From Bolinopsis microptera (taxonomy: Eukaryota > Ctenophora > Tentaculata > Lobata > Bolinopsidae): 64,000 bases of DNA. Positions 25,401 through 35,400 of this stretch are shown here, piece by piece. Below the pieces are notes generated by a model. That model ran no database searches. It was not told the DNA's origin and saw only the letters and a program-made list of their open reading frames with translations. A program made the translations under genes and the position numbers. How positions within the stretch are numbered: position 1 is the first letter of the stretch; each line of letters begins with the position of its first letter. The stretch covers positions 1,853,911-1,917,910 of the forward strand of contig NC_087075.1 in assembly GCF_026151205.1 (NCBI RefSeq), written 5' to 3'.

Positions 25401-28400
25401 CAGTACAGTATACTGGTACTGGTTATACAGTACAGTATACTGGTACTGGTACAGTATACTGGTACTGGTACAGTATACTGGTACTGGTTATACAGTACAG
25501 TATACTGGTATTGGTACAGTATACTGGTACTGGTTATACAGTACAGTATACTGGTACTGGTACAGTATACTGGTACTGGTACAGTATACTGGTACTGGTT
25601 ATACAGTACAGTATACTGGTACTGGTACAGTATACTGGTACTGTTACAGTATACTGGTACTGGTTAGGTTTTGTTGGAGAACATTTTTCTAGTTCTAAAT
25701 AGTTCCACACATTTATAGCTCAACAAATATCAACAAATATTACCAAATTTCTAAATCCCTCGGTTCCGTGTTTCTTTACTTACTAACTGTGTTGTTTCAG
25801 GAGTATCCTGCATCGATCTGACGATAGTGGGACCCTACTACACGTATCACACAGAGTACGATAACTATCACTACCTCAGCAACTATGCTGATCCTGGAAT
25901 GAAGGGAACTAAGTGAGTTGCATTGCCCCCCCCCTCCATTTTATCTTCTATCCCCCCCCCCATTTTATCTTCTATCCCCCCCATTTTATCCTCCCCCCCC
26001 CCCATTTTATCTTCTCTCCCGCACCCCCCTCCCCCCATTTTATCTTCTCCCCCCCCCCCCCATTTTATCTTCTCTCCCGCATCCCCCCCCCCATTTTATC
26101 TTCTCCCCCCCCCCCATTTTATGTTCTCCCCCCCCCCCATTTTATGTTCTCTCCCGCACCCCCCCCCCCCCATTTTATCTTCTCTCCCGCCCCCCCCCCC
26201 TATTTTATCTTCTCTTCCCGCCCCCCCCCCATTTTATCTTCTCTCTCACCCCCCCCCCCATTTAATCTTCTCCCCCCCCATTTTATCTTCTCTCCCCCCC
26301 CCCCCAATTTATCTTCTCCCCCCCCCCCCCCATTTTATCTTCTCTCCCCCCCCCATTTTATCTTCTCTCCCACCCCCCCCCCCCCCCCATTTTATCTTCT
26401 CTCCCCCCCCCCCATTTTATTTTCGATTTTGACCGGGATTAAGCGTGATTCCGGTCGAGCCTTCATCATGACCACGTTACAGAGCAGTAGCTGAAGTAGC
26501 AGCAGTGATCCTGCTTGAACTTGCTTCTGAGAAGCTTGTTCCTCTGGATGCTTCATCTTACAGTAACTACGTGAATAATAAGATCAGCTCCAGTACTTTG
26601 GAGGAGGACCTGGCTGCCAATGATATTGATTATGGTACATAAAATTTGGATTCCACGCACTAGATGAAGTTTTGCATGAATCATTTATTATATCGTGAAT
26701 AATAATTAATAAATGGCTCGATCAGTTAATGTATGCGACTAAAAGCCCACATAATAATTTATCAAATTCAGGTATTCTTAAAAAATCTCTTGCAAAGTTT
26801 GTTGAAAATGCTCGAGAATACGAAGACTCCAGGTCAAAGTTGCTTGAAGACAAATCCAGGTTATTTATTTAAATCTCTTGATCGTGCAATAATCATGCAA
26901 AAGTTTAAATAACCGGTTGTTAAATACCACGGCTATTAATATCGCCGGAAAGATTATTTAACTAATGTTATAACGTACTGGCATCATTTCTCCGGAAATA
27001 TACTGAAATCATGGCACGGCAAATTAGAGTTTTTAACTAATTACAACACTACAAATCTATTACATTTATTGTAATTGAGGACGATACAGAAGGAATGTAT
27101 TTAATGTAGTTATTGAGGAGTCCTAACTCTCCTCACGTCCTTAAATGGAGTTTTCATTTTACCATATATGTATTTATCACGGCTATTAATATCGCCGGAA
27201 AGATCATTTAACTGATGTTATAACTAGATATACTGAAATCATTATATAGAGGTTCCTCATCACAGAAAGCAGATGGATATGCGACGATTCAACGATCAGA
27301 TGTTGCAGATGGAACGTAGCTTCATCTACCCGCCTGGACTCCCTAATCGCCCTCAAAACAGGTTATTAATTGATTAATCAATTAATTAATGATCAGTTAA
27401 TTAACGATTCGATTGAAGAGGGTCCATAGATATTGCCAACTGTTTACCTATCAAGACTCTCATTTATTGATCAGTTTTAAGATGATGTATTATTTGAAGG
27501 TCACGACTCACTCAACATGAATAAACTGAGAAAAATCGCGTTTTAAACCTTTTTCTCGGTGCAAAAGTGGGCACAAAACCACTGCACAACTATTCAGGCA
27601 CATTATGATTACACAACTATTCAGGCACATTCTGATTACACAACTATTCAGGCACATTCTGATTACAAAACTATTCAGGCACATTCTGATTACACAACTA
27701 TTCAGGCACATTCTGATTACACAACTTTTCAGGCACATTCTGATTACACAATTATTCAGGCACATTCTGATTACACAACTATTCAGGCACATTCTGATTA
27801 CAAAACTATTCAGGCACATTCTGATTACACAACTATTCAGGCACATTCTGATTACACAACTTTTCAGGCACATTCTGATTACACAACTATTCAGGCACAT
27901 TCTGATTACACAACTATTCAGGCACATTCTGATTACACATTACACAACTATTCAGGCACATTCTGATTGCACAACTATTCAGGCACATTCTGATTGCACC
28001 AAGTATACTGAACTCCTACAGTGGATCAGTATTCCCAGGCCTGTTTGACTCCCTCACGTTAGCTAAAGAAATAGACACTGATGAGAACTGGAATCAGGTA
28101 ATAATTGTGGCTATATTAATGATTGCAAGTAATCCTGTCAATATCTAATCTCCAACATGATTTGGAGAGAAAACAGCACTGCCAGCGACAGCACTGCCAG
28201 CGACAGCACTGCCAGCGACAGCACTGCCAGCAACAGCACTGCCAGCTACAGCACTGCCAGCGACAGCACTGCCAGCGACAGCACTGCCAGCGACAGCACT
28301 GCCAGCTACAGCACTGCCAGCAACAGCACTGCCAGCAACAGCACTGCCAGCGACAGCACTGCCAGCGACAGCACTGCCAGCTACAGCACTGCCAGCAACA

Positions 28401-28651
28401 GCACTGCCAGCAACAGATTTCAAATTATTGTAATCGCATCACTGCCGTAGAATGTGACCATAATGGCTCAATTTTCTTTACGATATGAGGCAATTTTAAT
28501 CACACTTCTTTTAGGTAAAGAAACAGTTGACTATTGCAATATGAGGAAATTTTAATCACACTTCTTTTAGGTAAAGAAACAGTTGACTATTGCAGCGTGG
28601 GTAACGAAGGCAGCCGCTCGTTCCCTATCCTCTGAAGTGTTCCCCAACTAA
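13407..28651 (+). CDS. M28B peptidase, NAALADase/GCPII-like (19 exons, 714 aa)
   Basis: Exons: 13407-13458, 20359-20464, 20621-20770, 20964-21081, 21218-21343, 21555-21735, 22197-22304, 22545-22654, 22774-22918, 23099-23190, 23803-23942, 24080-24163, 24335-24423, 25801-25912, 26483-26634, 26772-26859, 27266-27361, 27983-28097, 28571-28651. All introns are GT-AG with matching phases, totalling 2,145 nt. A hydrophobic N terminus (about residues 6-18) acts as signal peptide or anchor. The protease-associated and dimerisation regions resemble glutamate carboxypeptidase II. Both-zinc-site residues are present: [16 protein letters not shown] (His, Asp), SWGAEEQG (catalytic Glu-Glu), AYINVD (Asp) and TYHTEYDNY (His). 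It should therefore be an active two-zinc exopeptidase, secreted or cell-surface. The arginine patch that binds acidic substrates in GCPII is replaced ([11 protein letters not shown]), as in the NAALADL1 branch, so glutamate preference is unlikely. Several splice sites lie in tandem repeats. Confidence 0.9.
13510..20255. repeat. 6.7-kb array of an 11-bp unit (intron 1 of the peptidase gene)
   Basis: Hundreds of copies of CCGGTTATTAG with 12-bp variants (CCAGGTTATTAG, CCGGTTTATTAG) and point variants (TCAG, TGTTAG, AATAG). Longer blocks recur, for example the phrase ttatcagccgattattagcc at about 13,535, 14,035, 15,348, 15,775 and 18,774, with similar downstream order. This shows higher-order repeat structure from segmental duplication. 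Every unit ends in TTATTAG, an acceptor-like AG. It fills nearly the whole intron between exons 1 and 2. Confidence 0.95.
20493..20563 (+). repeat. 23-bp tandem repeat, three copies (intron 2)
   Basis: The unit acaagcatgtcattacatac plus att is repeated three times between exons 2 and 3 of the peptidase gene. The third copy is followed by tgtcatcac. Confidence 0.85.
23154..23588 (+). repeat. Tandem duplication of the exon-10 3' end and its splice donor
   Basis: The last 37 nt of exon 10 (AAGGAGAACCATT... to GAG) plus the donor gtattattg and a C-rich tail are repeated. The exon parts are at 23154-23190 (real exon), 23286-23322, 23421-23457 and 23553-23588. Periods of 132 and 135 bp are multiples of three. 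The frame stays open through copies 2 and 3, each again encoding RRTI(V/L)LASWGAE up to a donor. Copy 4 is preceded by a C-tract and cag (an acceptor) but is out of frame. The spacers share the attttatcttctccc motif of the array at 25.9 kb. Confidence 0.9.
24240..24330 (+). repeat. taagtaatat short repeats (intron 12)
   Basis: Several copies of taagtaatatt sit just before the exon-13 acceptor at 24,334. This is low-complexity intronic sequence. Confidence 0.7.
24550..25665 (+). repeat. 19-bp minisatellite (intron 13), about 55 units
   Basis: The unit is CAGTATACTGGTACTGGTA, with a longer variant carrying TTATACAGTA inserted and rarer single-base variants. Because 19 is not a multiple of three and the unit lacks stops, all three forward frames are open over 1 kb. 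That explains the apparent 335-391-aa proteins, which are not real. The array lies wholly inside the peptidase intron 24424-25800. Confidence 0.95.
25924..26415 (+). repeat. C-rich array with ATTTTATCTTCTC units (intron 14)
   Basis: Runs of 8-18 C alternate with attttatcttctctccc-type segments, starting 12 bp after the exon-14 donor at 25,913. The complementary strand has G-runs that could form G-quadruplexes. The same motif occurs in the spacers at 23,210-23,550, in another intron of the same gene. Confidence 0.9.
26927..27241 (+). repeat. Direct repeat around atatcgccggaaagat (intron 16)
   Basis: About 65-85 bp beginning cacggctattaatatcgccg is present at 26,929 and again, with a deletion and substitutions, at 27,178. 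Both lie between exons 16 and 17 of the peptidase gene. Confidence 0.75.
27582..27998 (+). repeat. 27-bp tandem array of splice acceptors at exon 18
   Basis: Fifteen occurrences of ttcaggcac: each 27-bp unit contains the intron end (actattcag) and the first bases of exon 18 (GCACATTCTGATT). The fifteenth acceptor, 27,981-27,982, is joined to the full exon and gives the expected NRH...APS reading. The fourteenth is 27 bp upstream and in frame (adds nine residues). A 7-bp insertion between the thirteenth and fourteenth makes the earlier ones out of frame. Confidence 0.9.
28168..28415 (+). repeat. 15-bp minisatellite (intron 18), about 16 units
   Basis: The unit is acagcactgccagcg with g/a/t variation at the last base. 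It starts about 70 bp after the exon-18 donor. It is open in several frames only because the period is a multiple of three. Confidence 0.95.
28483..28594 (+). repeat. 56-bp duplication of the last exon's acceptor
   Basis: Positions 28,483-28,538 and 28,539-28,594 are identical but for one base. Each contains the acceptor cttcttttag and the first 24 nt of exon 19. Use of the first acceptor (exon from 28,515) gives eight correct codons, then ATA and a TGA stop. Use of the second gives the full conserved C terminus ending at TAA 28,649-28,651. Confidence 0.95.
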
Positions 28652-28877
28652 AGAACCCCTTTTACACATCTCATCCTATAGATATTTTTTAAATATTACC
28701 CTTGCGAAGCATATCTTCGCAGAAGTTGTAAAACTGATGCTTGACTAACATTCGATACCTCGCATTTAAATTTAAGTCATGCCTAGCATTAAATTACACA
28801 AGTTTAGAAACTCGTTGTGGATCACACTATCACATGGAATAATTCAGTTTAAAGAACATTTCTTATAACTTTTTTTA

Positions 28878-28884
28878 TAATAAA
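28878..28884 (+). terminator. Candidate poly(A) signal of the peptidase gene
   Basis: AATAAA occurs in ttataataaagaaag about 230 bp after the stop codon, the first good signal in the 3' flank. Confidence 0.5.
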
Positions 28885-29527
28885 GAAAGCTATATTTTCG
28901 TACGTATGTATTATTATTTTATTAACTATGAACTCATCTTTTATAATTTTATGCATTATAGCTGTATTTAAATGAAATAATCTAATTTCGGTAGTGGTTA
29001 GACAATCACGGAGAAAAACTTTTGTCTCAATTATCTTCCTTGAAAATTACTTCGAACTAGTAATCAGAAATTACCTCGACCCATTCAGAACTTATTGATC
29101 ATTACTTCAATGTTTTTTCTGCCTGAGCACAATTATAATTCAAATGAAACAACATAGATATGGCTATCACTGCTGAGCAAAAGACTGAGATAGCATATTT
29201 TAGTATAACAACACCCCATAGCTGTTTAAGTTTCTGCTTGATATTGTTTTAAAATTAAAACAGTGCGTTGAGTTCAGCTTGTTGTAGAGCTGAGTTTACT
29301 GAAATTTGTGCACTACAGGAAAGTTCGATTATCAGATTTGCTGCGAGAAATGCGAAGAATTTAAACACTATTTTAAAGGCATAAGTAAAACAATCGCCTT
29401 TCGTGGGCTCGTTGCATGCGAGGCGATTATGGTTTAACTATTTAGTGCTGCATTTTTAGAATATCATTCGCAGTTTTTAGTTTACCGTGTTAGTTCAAAT
29501 ACTCCCTTGCTCAAGTGTAAACCAAAC
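28885..29527. other. Intergenic, no gene seen
   Basis: AT-rich spacer between the peptidase stop and the next start codon. It must contain the promoter of the 113-aa gene, but no TATA box stands out. Confidence 0.4.
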
Positions 29528-30829
29528 ATGTCGGTTCTCGTTAACGAACCATCGGGTAAGAACCACTAATGAAGATTATATACTATATAGTATATAACTA
29601 TTCATTGAACAGTTCACCACAAGCGGCCTCACCAATCGCGTCGAGGACGCGAAATTCCCAGATTAAATTGAAAGTCGGATTCAAATTGAAGAGCAGTGAT
29701 CAATAGATGCATGTCTAGGAAGATGTAGTTACATAAATCATAATGGCAATTGGCAGACCGTTTTACAAAAACCGAGGGTTCAATAACAAATATGAATTGA
29801 ATAAGTAAAGTTAATTCTAGATTACTTGTCAAACCACTTTTACTCGATGAATGTTAATTCACTTCCAAGCTAGCGAGATTCTCGAGCCAAAACCACTATG
29901 CTGCATATGAACCTGATAGTGATAATACTATCAATACAGCGATCTTGTCAACATTAATAATAATATTACCTTTGCATATCTTGCTTGACTTAATTACCGT
30001 TAAAAAGGGCTTCATTTCTCTGCAGGAAAAGTTTCTCCCCCAATGACGGCCCTCCCTGGCCCTCACTACAGAAATAATCCTCACCCAAAAGCTGACTTCT
30101 TGCTGTGGAGACACCCAAGAAAACAGTGGCCAATGAAGGAGGCTGAGAAAAGTATTAATACTTATTAAATTGTAGTAGCTTTTTGTAGATATGCTTTATG
30201 CTGAAGGTCTTGTCAATAAAATTATTTCATAATAATAATAATATATTCCCTGATCGTTTCACAAAATAACAATGACTGCTCAAAGTTGTGACTGAAATGT
30301 ACATATTATCATGAATCTTTATACAGAACCTGCGGAGCCAGCTAAAGATGGAGCCCTGGCCAAACTCAAGTAAGTTTTAGGAATTATGCAGTAGTATTCC
30401 TGTGGAGTTTGGCTGTATGTGAACATGGTGTTAACATGTTAACTGTATGTTAACTGTATGTTAACATGTTAACTGTATGTTTACATGGTGTTAACATGTT
30501 AACTGTATGTTAACTGTATGTTAACATGTTAACTGTATGTTAACATGGTGTTAACATGGTGTTAACATGGTAACTGTATGTTAACATGGTGGGGGTTTGA
30601 CTGTTTACTATTAACTCTTTGTGAGGGCGTATACACTGTGTCGACCGTAAATCACAGAGTGTCTAATATAAACCTAATCTTCAGAGCGGCAGAAAGGGTA
30701 GAACTGGCTAAAGCTCTTAAAGAGGCTAAAAGCAGCGGGGTGTTCCACCAAGGTGCCATATTCTGCCAACCTAAAGCAGATAAAGGTCGCCACTGGTCAA
30801 TCCACCCAGAATGGCCACTTGTTGATTGA
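29528..30829 (+). CDS. Small lysine-rich protein, 113 aa, four exons, unrecognised
   Basis: Exons 29528-29555, 30026-30151, 30327-30369 and 30685-30829 join in phase through GT-AG introns (342 nt). The first exon has ATG and a strong donor, ggtaagaa. The N-terminal part is rich in Pro and His and contains NNPHPKADFLLWRHPRKQWP. The middle is a Lys/Ala/Glu helix (ERVELAKALKEAKSSG). The C-terminal part contains FHQGAIFCQPKADKGRHWSIHPEWP. There is no signal peptide, no membrane segment and one Cys. The Trp/Pro/His-rich short motifs look like a conserved structural or adaptor protein, but I cannot name the family. Exon phases and residue composition support a real gene. Intron 3 holds a small gttaacat repeat. 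Confidence 0.65.
30415..30592 (+). repeat. Tandem repeat of gttaacatg(g/t)ttaactgtat units
   Basis: Irregular 10-19 bp units of ttaacatgttaactgtatg and ttaacatggtg fill most of intron 3 of the 113-aa gene. The unit contains the palindrome gttaac and the half-palindrome ttaacatgttaa. Confidence 0.85.
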
Positions 30830-31574
30830 TTTTCTAATTTTTTGCAATTTTAGTTTGTTTAAAAACGGCCGATAAAAAATGTAAATTCATTCCTTAAACA
30901 AATTTATTTAAAAACTTTATTAGGCGATTAAATTTACTTTGTCAGACAAAGTCGAATAGCTTTTAATTATAGGCTTAATAATGGCCATTTTGATGTTTTG
31001 TATTGGTCTGATTCAGTGATAAATTATTTATGCAATATTATGAGATTTATGAAATTAATTTAAGGCTATTTCTATGATTATCGAATTATCGAATTGTCGA
31101 ATAACGGTAATTTTGTTTATTCGAATCAAAAGAAAACAGAAGGTTTAGAATCTGGCTAACTATAATTGATCATACATCATTGTAACAAACGTTAAAGTCA
31201 GCATACAAAAATAATGAAAACTGTCGTGCACATATCATGTAATCAGTCGAGGAGGCGCCCCAAAATAAGACGCTGCGTGATTAAGTTTTAAGTTTATGGA
31301 AAGAGGATTATGTCTTGATTATCTGATATGTGACCGATTCCTAGGGGTATTGGGCAGCCGGAAGTGATCTGATATGAGGGACAACGGCAAATATTCTTCC
31401 CTCCGGCCCTAATACCTCAAAAATCAAATATGATAATCACAAAAAAATAATTTATACAAACAGTTTTAAACAACCATAAAATATGATCAATTAAAATTAA
31501 AAAATCAAAAAATGTTTAATCAAAAATAATAAGCGATAAAACTTAATAGAACTGTTTGTAACAGATATCAAGAT
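30830..31574. other. Intergenic, no gene seen
   Basis: Spacer between convergent genes: the 113-aa gene (+) and the ABCC-like exons (-). I found no coding frame or repeat worth naming. Confidence 0.5.
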
Positions 31575-32475
31575 CTAAATGGGAACATCGGTAAAAGCAT
31601 CTGAATCTACGTAACTTGCTTGATTACTATCTGATTTGTTATTAAAACTAGAATTTGCTTGTTCCACCAGTACATCAAACATACCAGTCTCCTTAACTAG
31701 GTCATAGAAAATGCTGTCAGAGTTTTTAAGCAGGACCGCAGGATGATCAAACTCAACTAGTAACCCAGAGTCCATGACCATCACTCGGTCGCTGTCGATG
31801 ATAGTGTTAATTCTGTGGGCGATGGTAAGCACAGTGCAGTCCGAGAACTTGTCCCGGAGTGTTGATTGGATCAGTTGATCTGGTTTCTGCAAATTAATGT
31901 GCATATCAGAAGTTTTAGGGGAAATTCAGTTTAAATATAAAAGCCAATTTCTGTTTACAAGATAGTCAAATAAAATTTATCAAATATTTTTACAACCAAT
32001 TGGAGAATTGTGCAATCACTTTCACTTTCACTTCCATTTTCACCCTATTCTAACGACACAATTAGTATAACACAGCTGGACCTCTTACCTCATCAACATT
32101 TGCAGTAGCTTCATCAATAACCAGGATCTTTTTATCCCTCAGGAGTGCCCTAGCAAGACACAACAGTTGTCTCTGACCAGCAGACAAGTTCCCACCTCCC
32201 TCCTGGACCATCATCTCCAGACCCCCGGTCTGTGCTGCAACGTACACCTTCAGCTCCACCTTCTCCAGTACATCCCACAACTGTTCCGAGGTGAACTCAG
32301 AGAACGGGTCCAGGTTTATCCGCAGAGTCTCCGAGAAGAGCAGACTCTCCTGTGGGATTATATACACACCAGCCCCCTCTAGAGTCACAGTCGCCTTTTT
32401 ACTCTCCCCAAACAGGAACACGTCCTCCTCCCTGGCCCTCTCTGTCTCCAACACCTCCTGCGCCCTCTGTTCTGC
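31575..32475 (-). CDS. ABCC/MRP-type ABC transporter, C-terminal half of NBD2 (two exons)
   Basis: Exon 31575-31886 and exon 32089 to about 32378 are joined in phase 0 through a 202-bp GT-AG intron. They encode, in order, the Q-loop ([20 protein letters not shown]), the ABC signature [14 protein letters not shown], Walker [15 protein letters not shown], and the H-loop [21 protein letters not shown], with a short tail ending DVPI. The pattern is closest to the second NBD of MRP4-like ABCC exporters. Walker A and all membrane-spanning segments are missing from the window. Directly upstream the same open frame leads, without a stop, into the C-terminal half of a kringle domain. Either an acceptor near 32,379 starts the ABC exon, or the locus is a genuine chimera. 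Catalysis is impossible without Walker A, so this may be a duplicated gene fragment. Confidence 0.7.
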
Positions 32476-35400
32476 GCAGGTAAGGACCCCACACACGTCC
32501 CACCTCTTACTGGAAGTAGTGTAACACCAGGCAGCTGGTTCATTATCAGGGTTCCTGCAGTAGTTCTCCTCTAGACTGGGGTATTTTTCGGGAGTCCTAG
32601 TGTGTTTGTGTGGTGTATGGGCTGCCCAGGCTTGATATGTCAGTCCCCCTCGTGTAGTGCTCTTCGTTCCTCGGTAGTCCCCCTCGTGTAGTGCTCTTCG
32701 TTCCTCGGTAGTCCGTCTGCTCTTGACATGTCAGTCCGCCTCGTGTAGTGCTCTTCGTTCCTCGGTAGTCCGTCTGCTCTTGACATGTCAGTCCCCCTCG
32801 TGTAGTGCTCTTCCTTCCTCGGTAGTCCGTCTGCTCTTGACATGTCAGTCCCCCTCGTGTAGTGCTCTTCCTTCCTCGGTAGTCCGCCTCGTGTAGTGCT
32901 CTTCGTTCCTCGGTAGTCCGTCTGCTCTTGACATGTCAGTCCCCCTCGTGTAGTGCTCTTCGTTCCTCGGTAGTCCGTCTGCTCTTGACATGTCAGTCCG
33001 CCTCGTGTAGTGCTCTTCGTTCCTCGGTAGTCCGTCTGCTCTTGACATGTCAGTCCGCCTCGTGTAGTGCTCTTCCTTCCTCGGTAGTCCGTCTGCTCTT
33101 GACATGTCAGTCCCCCTCGTGTAGTGCTCTTCCTTCCTCGGTAGTCCGTCTGCTCTTGACATGTCAGTCCGCCTCGTGTAGTGCTCTTCCTTCCTCGGTA
33201 GTCCGTCTGCTCTTGACATGTCAGTCCCCCTCGTGTAGTGCTCTTCCTTCCTCGGTAGTCCGTCTGCTCTTGACATGTCAGTCCCCCTCGTGTAGTGCTC
33301 TTCCTTCCTCGGTAGTCCGCCTCGTGTAGTGCTCTTCGTTCCTCGGTAGTCCGTCTGCTCTTGACATGTCAGTCCCCCTCGTGTAGTGCTCTTCGTTCCT
33401 CGGTAGTCCGTCTGCTCTTGACATGTCAGTCCCCCTCGTGTAGTGCTCTTCCTTCCTCGGTAGTCCGCCTCGTGTGGTGCTCTTCGTTCCTCGGTAGTCC
33501 GTCTGCTCTTGACATGTCAGTCTGCCTCGTGTAGTGCTCTTCGTTCCTCGGTAGTCCGTCTGCTCTTGACATGTCAGTCCGCCTCGTGTAGTGCTCTTCG
33601 TTCCTCGGTAGTCCGTCTGCTCTTGACATGTCAGTCCGCCTCGTGTAGTGCTCTTCGTTCCTCGGTAGTCCGTCTGCTCTTGACATGTCAGTCCGCCTCG
33701 TGTAGTGCTCTTCGTTCCTCGGTAGTCCGTCTGCTCTTGACATGTCAGTCCGCCTCGTGTAATGCTCTTCGTTCCTCGGTAGTCCGTCTGCTCTTGACAT
33801 GTCAGTCCGCCTCGTGTAGTGCTCTTCGTTCCTCGGTAGTCCGTCTGCTCTTGACATGTCAGTCCGCCTCGTGTAGTGCTCTTCGTTCCTCGGTAGTCCG
33901 TCTGCTCTTGACATGTCAGTCCGCCTCGTGTAGTGCTCTTCGTTCCTCGGTAGTCCGTCTGCTCTTGACATGTCAGTCCGCCTCGTGTAGTGCTCTTCGT
34001 TCCTCGGTAGTCCGTCTGCTCTTGACATGTCAGTCCGCCTCGTGTAGTGCTCTTCGTTCCTCGGTAGTCCGTCTGTCTTGACATGTCAGTCCGCCTCGTG
34101 TAGTGCTCTTCGTTCCTCGGTAGTCCGCCTCGTGTAGTGCTCTTCGTTCCTCGGTAGTCCGTCTGCTCTTGACATGTCAGTCCGCCTCGTGTAGTGCTCT
34201 TCGTTCCTCGGTAGTCCGTCTGCTCTTGACATGTCAGTCCGCCTCGTGTAGTGCTCTTCGTTCCTCGGTAGTCCGTCTGCTCTTGACATGTCAGTCCGCC
34301 TCGTGTAGTGCTCTTCGTTCCTCGGTAGTCCGTCTGCTCTTGACATGTCAGTCCGCCTCGTGTAGTGCTCTTCGTTCCTCGGTAGTCCGTCTGCTCTTGA
34401 CATGTCAGTCCGCCTCGTGTAGTGCTCTTCGTTCCTCGGTAGTCCGTCTGCTCTTGACATGTCAGTCCGCCTCGTGTAGTGCTCTTCGTTCCTCGGTAGT
34501 CCGTCTGCTCTTGACATGTCAGTCCGCCTCGTGTAGTGCTCTTCGTTCCTCGGTAGTCCGTCTGCTCTTGACATGTCAGTCCGCCTCGTGTAGTGCTCTT
34601 CGTTCCTCGGTAGTCCGTCTGCTCTTGACATGTCAGTCCGCCTCGTGTAGTGCTCTTCGTTCCTCGGTAGTCCGTCTGCTCTTGACATGTCAGTCCGCCT
34701 CGTGTAGTGCTCTTCGTTCCTCGGTAGTCCGTCTGCTCTTGACATGTCAGTCCGCCTCGTGTAGTGCTCTTCGTTCCTCGGTAGTCCGTCTGCTCTTGAC
34801 ATGTCAGTCCGCCTCGTGTAGTGCTCTTCGTTCCTCGGTAGTCCGTCTGCTCTTGACATGTCAGTCCGCCTCGTGTAGTGCTCTTCGTTCCTCGGTAGTC
34901 CGTCTGCTCTTGACATGTCAGTCCGCCTCGTGTAGTGCTCTTCGTTCCTCGGTAGTCCGTCTGCTCTTGACATGTCAGTCCGCCTCGTGTAGTGCTCTTC
35001 GTTCCTCGGTAGTCCGTCTGCTCTTGACATGTCAGTCCGCCTCGTGTAGTGCTCTTCGTTCCTCGGTAGTCCGTCTGCTCTTGACATGTCAGTCCGCCTC
35101 GTGTAGTGCTCTTCGTTCCTCGGTAGTCCGTCTGCTCTTGACATGTCAGTCCGCCTCGTGTAGTGCTCTTCGTTCCTCGGTAGTCCGTCTGCTCTTGACA
35201 TGTCAGTCCGCCTCGTGTAGTGCTCTTCGTTCCTCGGTAGTCCGTCTGCTCTTGACATGTCAGTCCGCCTCGTGTAGTGCTCTTCGTTCCTCGGTAGTCC
35301 GTCTGCTCTTGACATGTCAGTCCGCCTCGTGTAGTGCTCTTCGTTCCTCGGTAGTCCGTCTGCTCTTGACATGTCAGTCCGCCTCGTGTAGTGCTCTTCG

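Noticed and set aside
24527..25702. YTGTG/VYWYW proteins of 335-391 aa
   Set aside because: Three overlapping frames of a 19-bp intronic array.
25913..26494. Proline-rich protein frames
   Set aside because: C-rich intronic array, open in several frames and lying between two well-defined peptidase exons.
27582..27998. CRISPR-like appearance of the 27-bp repeats
   Set aside because: No unique spacers, contiguous units, eukaryotic intron context.
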